This document shows positions 46,356-57,994 of a DNA stretch of 64,000 bases, in pieces; within the stretch, counting starts at the first letter, position 1; each line of letters begins with the position of its first letter. The stretch is from Lytechinus pictus (lineage: Eukaryota; Echinodermata; Echinoidea; Temnopleuroida; Toxopneustidae). Where the stretch lies: the NCBI RefSeq assembly GCF_037042905.1, contig NC_087245.1, forward strand, positions 6,711,501 to 6,775,500, read 5' to 3'. The notes beneath the pieces were generated by a model. That model was not told the DNA's origin, did not search any database, and worked only from the letters and a program-made list of their open reading frames with translations. A program made the translations under genes and the position numbers.

Positions 46356-47560
46356 TGATGACTCAGAGGGACCTTATTCATTTTTCAGAAGAGACTTTTA
46401 GAGAAGATGGCCTGATTGATTCAGAGAAGTGGCCTCACAGACGCTTCTTTGTCATTTTTATTTTTGTTTTTTTATACAAGAGAAGAGATTGGAGAGTCGT
46501 TCTGATACTGAAACTGCTGTTAAAACGGACATTGCTGAAATTACTCGTCACATTTTGGCCCATGATGGCCTTACGGTATAATAAGATACATATCTTACAT
46601 GTCTTACAGTCTCTGGAGAGAGACGTGCGCTGACTGTGCAACTACCGTACGATTTCACGGCACCTACAGGGATCATATCCACTATGATTTTATCTCATAT
46701 TAGCGTTGGCAATATGAGTCTTTATAGCACATAACCCGTAGACTTTTCGTAAATGGCAGCACGTCGTTTCAGGCAGAGTTTTGATCACTGGGGTGCCCTA
46801 CGGAGACTGTTTGTTCAAACAGTATTTGGATAAAGAACCGGGTTTATAAAATAAACGTATATCGACATTGCATGTCACTGTTCGAACCCTATATCTACCA
46901 TCTGCCCATATATCGCACGATTCCTGAATTATACCGTACGATTCAATTATAGAGACACACCGCCTAACGACCTACCCTCTACAGCCTACAGTCAACGTAA
47001 AACGCATGTGTTCTTATTGTCTGCGAGTATCGCACTCGTAATTACACGGACTTACTTCGACCATGTCGACATTCACTGGCTATGCGAGGATTGCAACGAG
47101 ATCGTGTTTGGATTCTCCTCAGCAACTACTAGTACACATATATTTGAAATATATCATTCATAGATCGTACGGTTATTAGGCATATGCTACACGGAGGTCG
47201 TAAGGTTACCTTGCGATCTTCATACGAGTTGTTTATTTACAAATGTGTAGCTGATATCATCCTAGCAATATATATGCGATGTTGTGATCAAACTTCACGC
47301 TTATACAAAATCTAACAAAATAGGAGAGGCTATACGATGTCAGTAGGAACGCTTTAAAATAGTAGGATAGTCGAACAGCTAGAGTTTGTATACTTTCGGA
47401 TGTGGAAGATACGATTGGTTTACGGGCTCCTTACGGTCATCTTGGGCCAAATTTGAAATTAGCATAAAAATGTTGGGATTAATATGAGATAAACATGTAG
47501 ACAATATAATCTTTATTTGGTCGAGGAATGTAGCTAATAGTACCTTGTAGTAGTCTTCTT
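46356..47560. other. OATP-B 3' UTR and downstream: no further gene
   Basis: The sequence following the OATP-B stop has short frames only and no recognisable repeat. The first part is probably 3' UTR. Confidence 0.5.
46850..46855 (+). terminator. Candidate poly(A) signal for OATP-B
   Basis: A canonical AATAAA about 495 bp after the stop codon, a plausible 3' UTR length. No transcript evidence is available. Confidence 0.4.
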
Positions 47561-47564
47561 TTCT

Positions 47565-47725
47565 TTTGAAATTATTGGTCTAATAGTCTTTCAAATAGAG
47601 GGACGTGGGCTCGAATACCAGGCAATGTATGTTTTCCATCAGCAATAAAATTTCCCATAGTGTGCTGCACTCAACCCATTTGAGATTAAATGGTACCCGG
47701 CAGGATTAATTCTTTGAATGCATCT
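47565..47725 (+). mobile_element. tRNA-derived SINE
   Basis: An A-box-like TTGGTCTAATAGTC and B-box-like GGGCTCGAATACC are followed by TGCTGCACTCAACCC and AATGGTACCCGGCAGGATTA. The order of pol III boxes and a specific tail is that of an invertebrate tRNA-SINE. Boundaries are approximate. Confidence 0.6.
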
Positions 47726-48163
47726 TATTATACGAAATATAAAACATTCTAATTTTCTCATCATTGTCAAGAAAAACAACTTTTAATTTCACTACGTATT
47801 GTATCTTGTTTTTTAAGAGATGTGAAATAAATGAATTTGAATTTTGAAATGGAACATGTGGAATAAGCATTGTTTAATATTACATGGTTTTGTCAAGTTG
47901 GTCCTTATTTTTAAATCTATAAAAAAAACACGAAATATTGTATAATTCAAACAATAAGAAACAAACGAAATAGTGAGTGAGGGACATCATTGACTGTTTA
48001 ATTTGCATGTCTTGTGCATCACCGTTTTGTGAAAAATAAGCGAAAATCTAATATATCATAACCTTCTTATTTTACATCCGATTTTGATGAAATTTTCAGC
48101 ATTTTGCTAGTTTTATTTTTCTCTATTTATTCAAATCAACATTTTTCTGGGGTGGACTTGACC
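47726..48163. mobile_element. TTAA-type foldback MITE, copy 4 (5' truncated)
   Basis: The right half matches copies at 13290 and 25988: ACATCCGATTTTGATGAAAT, then CAAATCAACATTTTTCTGGG and GTGGACTTGACC. The left arm is missing where the SINE abuts. Confidence 0.75.
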
Positions 48164-48809
48164 TCTAAGAAAATTTTTCAAATTAATGATACCTTAAACA
48201 TTTGGCCTGTTAAATAAAATGAGTCATTACACAATAACGTTAGCTAAGCAGGACACCCAAAACCATTTAAATACGTTGTCTTAGACTTCTAATTTCGAAA
48301 TGTAAATATGGTAGTCGAAAGGAATCGAATTCGCAATGATGCATTTGCGAGCAATGTGATTGAATCGTTTTTTCCGTCATACTTCACTTGTTAACTTTGC
48401 TTGTGGTTTGACCATGGACCTACTATAGTAGGTCAATGGTTTGACTTAGAAACCGGATGGAATGTATATAGGCGTAGCATCTATATCGCCCGATGCGAGA
48501 GTAACATTGCCAAATAATCAATGCAAACAATTATTATTGCAAGTGATAAGTGTCTTCTTTGATATTAAATGGCATTCGATTATTTTCATAATCTATAAAG
48601 GCTTTTCAAGCGTGAATAGGCATTTTGATTTAATGTAAGTCCTATTGCCATATGGACATTACATTACTGGTAAAACTGAAATCAATGATTCATGTTCAAT
48701 CTTGTCTGTTTTTCTTTGTTAACATTACTGAAATAGATAAAATAGAAATTGATCTACTAGTGCAAGTGTAGTATATTTGCTTGTACGACATTAATTTACT
48801 ATTTTATAT

Positions 48810-48925
48810 CAGGGGCCGCGGAATGGTTTTCAAAGTGGGGGGGGGGGGGGGCTGACCATGCAAAAAATCACAATCCTATGGTCATTTTTACGTTTTTGTA
48901 CACGGTTTTGCTTCCGCGGCTCCTG
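48810..48925. mobile_element. CAGGGGCCGCGG MITE, copy 1, 5-bp TSD TATAT
   Basis: TATAT at 48805-48809 and 48926-48930 flanks CAGGGGCCGCGGAA and TTCCGCGGCTCCTG. The interior shares CTGACCATGCAAAAAATCAC and TTTTACGTTTTTGTACACGG with copies at 50663 and 58241. Confidence 0.88.
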
Positions 48926-48929
48926 TATA

Positions 48930-50660
48930 TTTCATTTGCACTTTTATCTTGTTGTATACTTATTGAAAATGTCAATTGTGCAAATTTTATCATTTAATAT
49001 ATTTCTATTGTGCTACTGTAATTTCGCTTGCATTTGTTACTATAAAAATCCAAATGAAACATAATTATATCTTGCCGATGGCTACAGTTTTCTTTTTCAT
49101 TGCATAGTAGCAGTACAGGGCTCTCTCGAAAAGCAGTTTTTATGTACTGAAGAGACCACCCTGTCTCAAGAATACAGAAATAAATGATAAATAAATAGTA
49201 CATTATAATATGGTTCATTTTATATGGATGCCTTATTAGGCCCACGAATTGTAAAAAAAGGGGTGTATTGACTTTTCACCCGGAGTTTTCTTTAAAAAGG
49301 TTTTTTTTTCTCTCTCTCTCTCTCTCTGGACTCCTGAGAAAGTTAAAAATCTTTCCTTAGGTATAGAGGGTTCCCACAAATAATAAAAACCTGTGCATCA
49401 GACTATGAAAAGTCATTGTTTTCGTGGTTTTGCTATTGTTTTGTCCTCCACCATGACACCAGGGAACCTCTATTGTAATGACAGGCTACATGAGATGAGG
49501 GGGGGGGGGGGGAGGCTGTCTGTCCTGAGATAGGGGGGGGGGTACATTTAGCAGTGTTCCGGATTTAGGGGGGTCTCCAAGGCAGGAAAAGCCCGCGAAA
49601 GGGGGTTCAGAAATTTTGGCAGACATGGGGGGGGGGAATTATTCACGTAATTTTACAACAAATGAATGGCCTACTTTATGAAATGAAATGTTTGTAACAA
49701 TGCAATAATTCATATAGTATTCAAATAATTTTCAGCTCGTATTTCTTGTTGTGTATAACATAACATGACTGTGTACATATGCATACAGTTCTTTGTTCTA
49801 ATAAACTTGTAGAAACTGTGTTATATTACATTTCATATGGTATTTTATTTATGTTTTCAATAATTTTGTCACTCTCTTTTCTCAGTCTCTTCTCTATTTT
49901 TCTTCAATTCGGTCATATATTCATGTTTTTTAGTTCAATATCAATTTTGCTTGTACATTAAACATATCTGATATTTTCATGGCGAATTTTACGAGAACAT
50001 AGTCATTGACTAGAGATAGATATATCCGTTGCACTCGGATGACTTCCAATCCGATTATTGTAACTCATTCGAATAAAAACGAGCTGGTCCCTTTAATTAC
50101 GCCCCTCTCAGGGTGAAACGAGAGACCAGGCCGTTTCGTGAGATTTGAATCTTTAAAGAGTGGTTTTTAGCTCTTTTTAGTGAAAGTGTCTAAAAAAGAA
50201 AAAAAAATCGCAGTTCACTCCATATGGAGTTATAATGCAAAGTTTACTTCCAAAGTAGGCCTATTGTCCATATTCCTAGCATGCCTAGAGGAGTGTCATT
50301 ATGGACATCTATAGCTGTTTTGTATTTAGATCGTATAAAGTGTATTTTGTAGTAGCATGTTCAAATATTCAAGATTGAAAACTTACTTCTCATAGCGAAT
50401 GTAAACTTAGTCAGAAAATTCCTTGATGTGACACAGCGAAATTATGTTAGTGAATTGATATCAATTATTCCATAAATAATAGATGCAAATTCAATTATAT
50501 CGATTGAATTTTAAACTAGTTTATCATAACAGGTATATCCCAGCTACTACAAACATCAATATTTATTACCTATTTTGTCCGGCCGCCGCCATTGAAAAGG
50601 ACCTTCATAAGCTTTCGGTCCTCTATTTGCTTGCTTAGAAAAAGAGGTAATGCTCTCTTA
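48930..50660. other. Intergenic: no gene recognised
   Basis: AT-rich DNA with G-runs (49499-49515, 49540, 49627) and a (CT)n tract at 49309-49327. The coding frames present are short and unsupported. Confidence 0.5.
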
Positions 50661-50662
50661 GT

Positions 50663-50814
50663 CAGGGGCCGCGGAACGGTTTTCAAAGTGGGGGGGGGGG
50701 GGGGAGCTGACCATGCAAAAATCACAATCATATGGTAATTTTTACGTTTTTGTACACGGTTTTGGAAAAAAAGTGACTGGGGGGGGGGGGGTTGCCCCGC
50801 TTCCGCAGTCCCTG
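50663..50814. mobile_element. CAGGGGCCGCGG MITE, copy 2, 5-bp TSD TTAGT
   Basis: TTAGT at 50658-50662 and 50815-50819 flanks CAGGGGCCGCGGAACGG and CTTCCGCAGTCCCTG. Two poly-G runs lie inside. Confidence 0.88.
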
Positions 50815-51487
50815 TTAGTAATCAGGTAAGATAAAAAGAACCAACCACCACCATCACTCTTACAGAATGATAAAATCCTGTGACTTTTTTTTTCATGCCT
50901 GAAGATGACGACAATCGATTTACAGAAAGGCCTTTAAAACAACAATTTTTATACTAATATAATGTGATAAACTTCGCAATTGATCATCTGAAAATATTGA
51001 AAAACAGAAATCAATGAGATAAACGATTAACTTTCATGCAAATCATACTTGTGTAGTTAGCATGGTCGGAGTAATCTCAAAGTCAAATATGAGCGACAAA
51101 ACGGCATGCAGTTGAAGTGATCCTGGGCTCCTGCGTGATCTTTCTTTCATAGCGTGCTTGAACAATTTGTATAGGTATTCAGTGATCATGTGCTAAAACC
51201 TAAGCGCAAATACGAGAAGGATTAAAGTCGATGTAATGTACTTTAAGATACACAAATGAATATAAATGGTCAATAAGAGTGGATCAGAGGCAAATCATGT
51301 TTTGATTGAGATTACTTGAAATGTTTACCAAAAAATGCAGGCTTTCCAGGGTGTTTTAATAATCCAGAATTCTCTTATTGCATTCAGCTCGAAGGCTTTT
51401 CTTGAATTTGACGGGAATAAAAAAAAAGATATATACTCATTAGTTAGAATAAGGATACGAAATATGTGAATGATAAATGATCATGCC

Positions 51488-51610
51488 CAGGGGCAGATCC
51501 AGGATTTTCAAACAGGGGAAGGGACATTTTCCCGAGGACAATTTTGACAAGCAAAAAAAAAAAAAAAAAAAGATTTTCAACCAAAAAATAAGGACACGGG
51601 TTCCGCTAGT
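51488..51610. mobile_element. Partial hAT-like MITE
   Basis: It starts CAGGGGCAGATCCAGGATTT and continues with ATTTTCCCGAGGACAATTTT, GACAAGC and poly-A as in the element at 23765. The right TIR was not found. Confidence 0.6.
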
Positions 51611-52059
51611 GATTATGCCCTATAAAAGTGGAGCAAATGCACGATCAATTCAATGTAGATACATATATTTCGACATGGTATTTGTGGCATGATTCCATAT
51701 CATGATTTCCTTGGATGCAATTCTGTTTGTTTCCCTCTAAGGAATTTTTTTTTTAATTTCAGGTCAATTTGGAAGGTAAAATCTAAAGAGGCACCCGTTG
51801 CCGTCTCCGAAGAAAGCAATGCCATTAGTCGAGTAACGATAACAGAGATGTAAATATGGCAATCCGTTCAGCAAATGCTTTGATACAACCTCAAACATCT
51901 CTCAGAAAAAGGGAAACCATACGAGAACGCAAACAGGACTAACAAACAGTATCCATACAGAACAATGAAATACCTTCCCGTTGGGGGTCTTCATTGATGA
52001 ATCTACAAAAAACAGCGTTTAGGTCCAAAATTGTCTCTTGGATAAAGTAGGCTCATATA

Positions 52060-53009
52060 CAGTGCGTATCAAAAAAAGTTTACGCTTTGTGTTAATAATC
52101 ATGTAAAATTATATGTTTGTAATATCCTGAAGCTTTTTCCACATTTAAACATTAATACAGATCTCTTTAAGCAAATGACGATATAACTGTCGAAAAATCA
52201 ATCTTTACGCTTAAGAGAACACCACTTACTTTTGTAAAAAATCCGTGATAAATGATTTGCGCAGAACTTGAAAATAATTATAAGAATACAAGTAGAAATT
52301 AATCATGAAGAACACATGGACTTTAGCTAGGAACATTGATTTGAAGATTTATTTTACCTTTTTAACTTGTTTCCTTGCCCAAAACACTTCATAGATAGCC
52401 ATTGCATCCCTCCCCCCCCCCCCCCTCTTATCGTGATGATATCTGCTTTAGACGGAGCTGTGAATAACATGAAATGGCTTAGGTTTGATTTTCATTTTGT
52501 TAATCACTCTCACACTTGGGAAAAGTGTGGAGAAACGAAATAAAACATGAAATGTGTTCCCACTTTAAATGATAAAAAAGAAACTTAGTGAAAGAATGCT
52601 GGAGATGTCTAAAATAATATTTTGTTTACATAAAGTTATGTCCTCAGATCCAGCTGGCAAAAGGGTAAATGTTGTGATTACTTAGGCTTTAAATGTAAGT
52701 TTGGGTGACAAAGTTGTTATAAAATATTCGGATGTATCTGCTTTATTTAAATTTGCAAAAAATGCAAAAAGAAATGTACCGCACAGTCAGTTTTTACGTC
52801 GTTTTTTTCCTTGACTCAGCGTGAAAATGAGTATTCCTTAGCAAAAATGGACAGTGCTCATTCAAGAGTAACATTTTGTCAATTTTTTTACTTTAATTGA
52901 TAGATGAGAACCAAACCCAAATATACAGTAAGTGTGAAAAAATATCCCCATGTTGTATATTTTTCAATTCCCACGACATTTTCAAATAATAAACTTTTTG
53001 TACGCACTG
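52060..53009. mobile_element. Mariner-type (TA-flanked) non-autonomous element I
   Basis: TA at 52058-52059 and 53010-53011 flanks CAGTGCGTATCAAAAAAAGT and, inverted, CAGTGCGTACAAAAAGTTTA. No transposase frame is visible in the ~950 bp. The TA target and CAGTGCGT ends fit the Tc1/mariner group. Confidence 0.78.
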
Positions 53010-53011
53010 TA

Positions 53012-53529
53012 CAGTGCGTCCCACTAAAACGGAAACCCGTTTCAGAGACAGATTTCACAATTATTAAATATGTTTTTACTACAAATTTAATATTTATGGT
53101 AAGAGTGGAATCTTCTTTTTAATATGAAACCAACATCTTAGCAAATCGTTCGCACATGGCATATTAAAAACAATACATATTGAGACATGTCAGAAATAAT
53201 TTGGGCAGAACCTGCACGTGTGAATCTGAATCCATTCTCATTTCAGGGATCAGTGAGAGAAAGAAATGCTAATGAGCCAATCGTCTAATAAGCACGATGG
53301 TCGTACCACGAATCAACCTTGTTCAACTTTTCTGCGCAGCCTGATGCTGACATTAAAATTTCAACTTTATCTTGCTCATTAAAGCGTATTTGTTCGTCTC
53401 ATATTAGGTATCAAAGTACAGAGAAATAATTGAATTGTATGATGATGCTAATGAACTATCATCATTCATTTTCGTTTGAAGAAAAAAAAAGATATAGGAA
53501 ACCCGGTTACTTTCTTCTAGGGCGCACTG
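53012..53529. mobile_element. Mariner-type (TA-flanked) non-autonomous element II
   Basis: It starts at the shared TA (53010-53011) with CAGTGCGTCCCACTAAAACG and ends with AGGGCGCACTG before TA at 53530-53531. The subterminal GGAAACCC is also inverted at the other end. No coding frame. Confidence 0.78.
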
Positions 53530-53531
53530 TA

Positions 53532-54430
53532 TATATCTAGAAAAGAGAAGAAAACAATCTATCAAACATTCCCCTTGTAGATCTGTCCTGCCTTATGATA
53601 TTATCAGTTAAGAAAATGAAGTTCTTGATTTCGCTTTTCAGATAAATTATTTAAATTGAAAAAAGTTCAGACAAGCTTTCCTTTCTCTTGTTGATTTACC
53701 TACAAAAAGAGAAGATAATCAGGACAAGGAAGAAACACAGCTCATGATACTTTAAGAATCAAGTTTTGACAAACTAATATCCAATTCCCATCTTCTATTT
53801 CTGTCTTCAACAATGACATCCAGTAGACCAAGCACAAGCAGTTCTACACCCCCCCCCGGGCCCCCCCCCCTCCTTTCTTTCTCATGGCCATCTTTCTATT
53901 CACTCGTCTCTGTTCTCCCTGATATACAAATAACATCCACAGTCTCCGGAATACTCGTAACTATGTCTTCAGGTGCATTTCGTTTCAGGGATCATATAAT
54001 AGAAGAGTTCTTGGATGTGTGCTTGAAGACGTCAGCTTTTGGTAACCGAAATTTCTTTGGAAATGGTCTGGATTGGAAGATGAGCTAAGTTTATTAGATC
54101 GGAGTTGCTGATAATAACGATCTTGGATTATCATCCGATATATTCATGTAGACCAGTCAGAGATGTCAAGGTAATTTGATTTCTTTATTGGATTTATTTT
54201 TGTTTTACCCTTTTTCCGATTTAATTAGATTTGATTAGACCTATATGGTCAAACTGTTAGTAAATCATTTTGTCAAATGTGGTTAATTTACACGCATGCA
54301 TGTGTTGACAGTAAGACTTATAAGTGAATAAGTATTGCAAATTAAACACGAACAATTTGTTAAAACCTCTTTTTCATCAGACTTTATTTTGAAATAAAAT
54401 TGCTTCTTAATTAATTTGACAGATTAATGC
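53532..54430. other. Intergenic: no gene recognised
   Basis: Contains a C-run with a CCCGGGCCC core near 53850-53870. The frame over it (53813-54088) shows no family motif. Confidence 0.45.
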
Positions 54431-54439
54431 CTTTTTGGG

Positions 54440-54640
54440 ACCATGGGACCAATGTGTGTTGTTCTGGACAATATCCAGATGGAATCATCCCATAACAATA
54501 TGGGCCCTATATGTTTTTTTTCTGTGCAATATCTGAATAGAAATCATCCCAGTACAACACATGTGGACCCCACTTGGGCCCACATGTTGGGCCCACAAAT
54601 TGGGCCCCACTTGGGCCCACAAATTCAACTCGGATAATTA
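54440..54640 (+). repeat. Degenerate GGGCCCAC-type repeat
   Basis: Recurrent TGGGCCCACA and TTGGGCCCC words and two copies of a GGAATCATCCCA/AAATCATCCCA block. It has the look of a short-unit minisatellite. The in-frame peptide (GPxxGPxxGP-like) follows from the repeat. Confidence 0.6.
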
Positions 54641-56038
54641 TCAATGAAGTGTTGGGTACAAAAACCCACATACCACATCATGATAACATTACTCTTAATA
54701 GATTTAAATTACTTCATCCCAACCTTAATGCAAATTAATTCACCCCGAATTAGCAAGCAATATCAATAGCCTCAACGCACATTTCGCAGATTATCTCTCA
54801 GATCCAAATCAAGAATCTTTCTTTAAACCCCAACAAATCCATCCGAAGTCATTAACATTGCCCGTTCCCTTCGCAATTCTAAATCGTCCGGTGTTGACGA
54901 ATCATTATGTTTCTACTTAAACAAATAATTCACCTTCTTACTAGCCCTCTGACTTACATATCTAATAATTCTTTATCTCAGGGCATTTTCCCAGATTTAT
55001 TTAAAATAGCAAAAGTCAATAAAAAAAAAAATGATCCTCACGAATCAGTAATTATCGTCCAATCTCCTTACTTCCAACCATATCTAAAATTCTAGAGATA
55101 ATAGTTTATACAAGACTTTATAAATTTATCAACATTCTTAACTACAATCAATATGGCTTCAGAAAAAAAAGTACTCAACAGATTTAGCATTACTTCAAAT
55201 TTATGACAAAATTACAAATGCCAACAAAAGACACATAATTGATATTTTCTGTGACCTTAGTAAAGCATTTGACACCATTAACCACGATATTTTACTTTCG
55301 AAACTCAATTATTATGGGATACGGGGCCAATTTCTTCCATGGTTTAAAGATTACTTACATAATCGAAGACAATATGTAACTTTTAACAACAATTATTTTG
55401 ATTCTCTTTTAATTCGCTGCGGTATTCCTGAAGGTTGCATTTTAGGCCAACTTTTATTTTTATTATATATTAATGATATTATCAAAACCTCCTCAGTTTT
55501 GTCCTTTGTCTTATTTGCCGACGACACAAACATATTTTATTCTAACAAAGACGTTAATTCATTAAACAATATAGTTAATCGTGAAATCAACAAAGTATCA
55601 AAGTGGTTCAAAGCCAATAAACTATATATCCCTAAATAAAAAAGACACACTTTATGTATTTTTTAGATGGCACACCATCAAACAGAAAAAAACCCTCAAA
55701 ATTTGTAAGTGTAATCATAGATGGATTTTGACCTGGAATCAACACATCATTCTATAATGTGCGTTTCAAAAAGTATTGGCATAATTTTCAAGCTAAAAGT
55801 TTGTCTTCCCCATAAAACATTATTCGTATTGTACAATCTTTTAGTCCTCCCTTATCATGCTTATATAACATACTGTAATGTCGTTTAGTCTAATTGTGGT
55901 TCTTCGAAACTAAATTCTATCTTCAATGATCTACAAAAGAGAGCCATCAGTATGTGTACAAGGTCACACTGACCCCCTGTTTCATAAACTGAAAACATTA
56001 AAAGAAAATTGATATAAACACTATTCAAGTAGCAATCT

Positions 56039-56555
56039 CTATTTGTGAAGAAATCTTTGGCATTACTCCTATGTGTTTAAGATCGCATGCTCGATCAGTA
56101 ATGAAAATCATAAGTCAGAAAAAATTGGAACCAGTGGGATTCGAACCTGTCATCTACTGCTTGCCGGGCAGCGACTCAACCACACATAGGAGTAATGCCG
56201 AAAATTTGTTCACAAATGCCGAATGCCGAAAATTTGTTCACAAATTATTGTTACCTTCTATTGAAGCCCCTTTATTTACTATCTATTGTCCACGGCGGAC
56301 GGCATTTGCATATTAATGAGTCAGAAAGAAGAGGATAGAGGGTATTTGTATTCCAGTAGTTCATCGTGACTTAGCCGTGAACCAGAATAGCCTGGTGGTT
56401 CAGTCGTTGCCCGGTAAGCGGTAGATGACAGGTTCGAATCCCACTGGTTCCAATTTTTTCTGACAGATCGAGCATGCGATCTTAAACACATAGGAGTAAT
56501 GCCGAAAATGTGTTCACAAATTATTATTACCTCCTATTGAAGCCTCTTTATTTAC
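56039..56555. mobile_element. Inverted pair of tRNA-derived SINEs with one 9-bp TSD
   Basis: TAGCAATCT at 56030-56038 and 56556-56564 flanks the segment inside a LINE. The right copy (plus) has TGGTGGTTCAGTCGTTGCCC, B box GGTTCGAATCCC and a 3' body GATCGAGCATGCGATCTTAA. The left copy (minus, about 56045-56185) is its reverse complement with small differences. The tail block ACAAATTATT...CCTTTATTTACT occurs as a direct repeat at about 56220-56280 and 56510-56555. GAACCAG and CTGGTTC around the right copy could pair as an acceptor stem, but the T-stem does not close, so this is not a functional tRNA. Confidence 0.82.
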
Positions 56556-57129
56556 TAGCAATCTTTATGTTTTAAAGTATATCAACAATTACTCCCTCCG
56601 TTCTTTGGTAACATGTTTAGGTTGAGCAGGTCTGTCCACTCCTACCCAACTCGCATATCTGGAAACATCCATCTCACTAACCACAAGTCAACCCCAACCC
56701 ATAAATCCATTCGACATTATGGTCCCAAAATTTGGAACAATTTTCCAAACAATATCAAATCATGCTCAACTAATTACTCCTTGAAAGCTAATCTTATAAG
56801 AAACACCATTCAATCTTATGCACTTTTAAGTTGAACATCAACTGCTCCCTACTATATTGCACATACACCTGCACCTGCATTTGCACCCACTCTTGATCAA
56901 TGAAGAAATACGTGTACCTTTTTATGAGGCCGCCATCATTATCAAGCCTATAATCGCTCACGATGGTGGTCTCCTGCATTCTCTTAAATCGTCTTTCTGT
57001 TTATTGAATAATACATTTGTTAAATTAGTATTGCTTATACTTCAGCAATATTATTATTTTGTTATATACTACATTGGTACATATTACTTTGTATACTTAT
57101 ATTTGATGCATTGAATGTTGAAACAAAAG

Positions 57130-57178
57130 CAATAAATCAATCAATCAAGCAATCAAGCAATCAATCAATCAATCAAAT
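57130..57178 (+). repeat. (ATCA)n tail
   Basis: About ten ATCA/AGCA tetramers after AATAAATCAATC, typical of a LINE 3' terminal microsatellite. Confidence 0.85.
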
Positions 57179-57537
57179 TACCTTTTATTTTTCATCCTAA
57201 TTTTCTCGTTTTGTTATAGCAATTTTGTGTTCCCTTTCATTATTGATAAGTGCTTCCCTTTCTCCCTATTTTCTTCTATTGCAAAAACGATTTCGATAAA
57301 CTTTTTAAAGACTCGTTCACCATAAAGATCATTATACTAGGTTATATCGCATCAAGGTCCACCAAGAAACAGAGTTCGTAAAAAAAAAGACAGTAGTATT
57401 CTTCCGAATAATACTTTAAATTCTTATTCGAAAATAAAATACAAATAGCATTAGAGATATCTATCAAAATTGCCTTTCAGTGATATACATAACGTCACCT
57501 TTTTCTGTCAAAATAAAAGATTCAGTTTCATTTTGAG

Positions 57538-57994
57538 ATGTCTTATTTTGATAGTCTTTTATGTCAAACTATCGCTAACTTTTCGATTTCTTTAAGAAGT
57601 GAAGAAGCGGTGCTGGATGATCAAATATACTTTATAAAAGATTGTCGTGAAATTTTATGTCGTCTTTTTGCTCGCTTGGTGTATAGGGAGTTTACTGAGG
57701 ACTATGGGAGGTCCTCAAATCCTGGACAGTCTCCTCGCCGTGAGGCATGGAGCCCCACCCCGGATCATATCAAAAACCTCGACGACCATCTCGTACCACG
57801 ACACTCACCCAGAAGATCATTTCATAACGGACGCGTCTCTCCCATCAATGACCAGGGGGATCTAGAGGCGGGATTACGTGGTGGCACACGGGCAGGAGGT
57901 GGAACAGGCCAGACATGTACGTACGTAGCATTGGCTGTGATGACGACCTTGCTCGCCGCAGGAGCAGCGGTCGGTGTCGTCTATGGGTTAACAG
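57538..57994 (+). CDS. Mucin-like gene exon 1: cytosolic region and TM
   Basis: Donor AACAG|GTTAGT, phase 1. The only in-frame Met before the membrane segment is at 57538. If the true exon starts at 57687, the N-terminus is supplied by an unseen upstream exon. Confidence 0.65.

Larger units (their letters stand above)
54655..57178 (+). pseudogene. Decayed CR1/Jockey-type LINE, ORF2 with reverse transcriptase
   Basis: Conserved RT blocks appear in order but in shifting frames: a KSSGVD-type block near 54885; FPDLFKIAKV near 54985; NQYGFR near 55150; then CDLSKAFDTINHDILLSKL, a GIPEGCILGQLLFLLYINDI block and LFADDTNIF (catalytic FADD) around 55250-55540. A C-terminal block VHSYPTRISGNIHL...GPKIWNNFPNNI lies at 56613-56834. 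The element ends in a (ATCA)n tail at 57130-57178. Multiple frameshifts and stops make it inactive. It is interrupted by the SINE pair at 56039-56555. The endonuclease half was not found. Confidence 0.85.

Noticed and set aside
56390-56456. Functional tRNA gene
   Set aside because: It has a good B box and a possible acceptor stem, but the T-stem does not pair and it is part of a repeated SINE with a tail.
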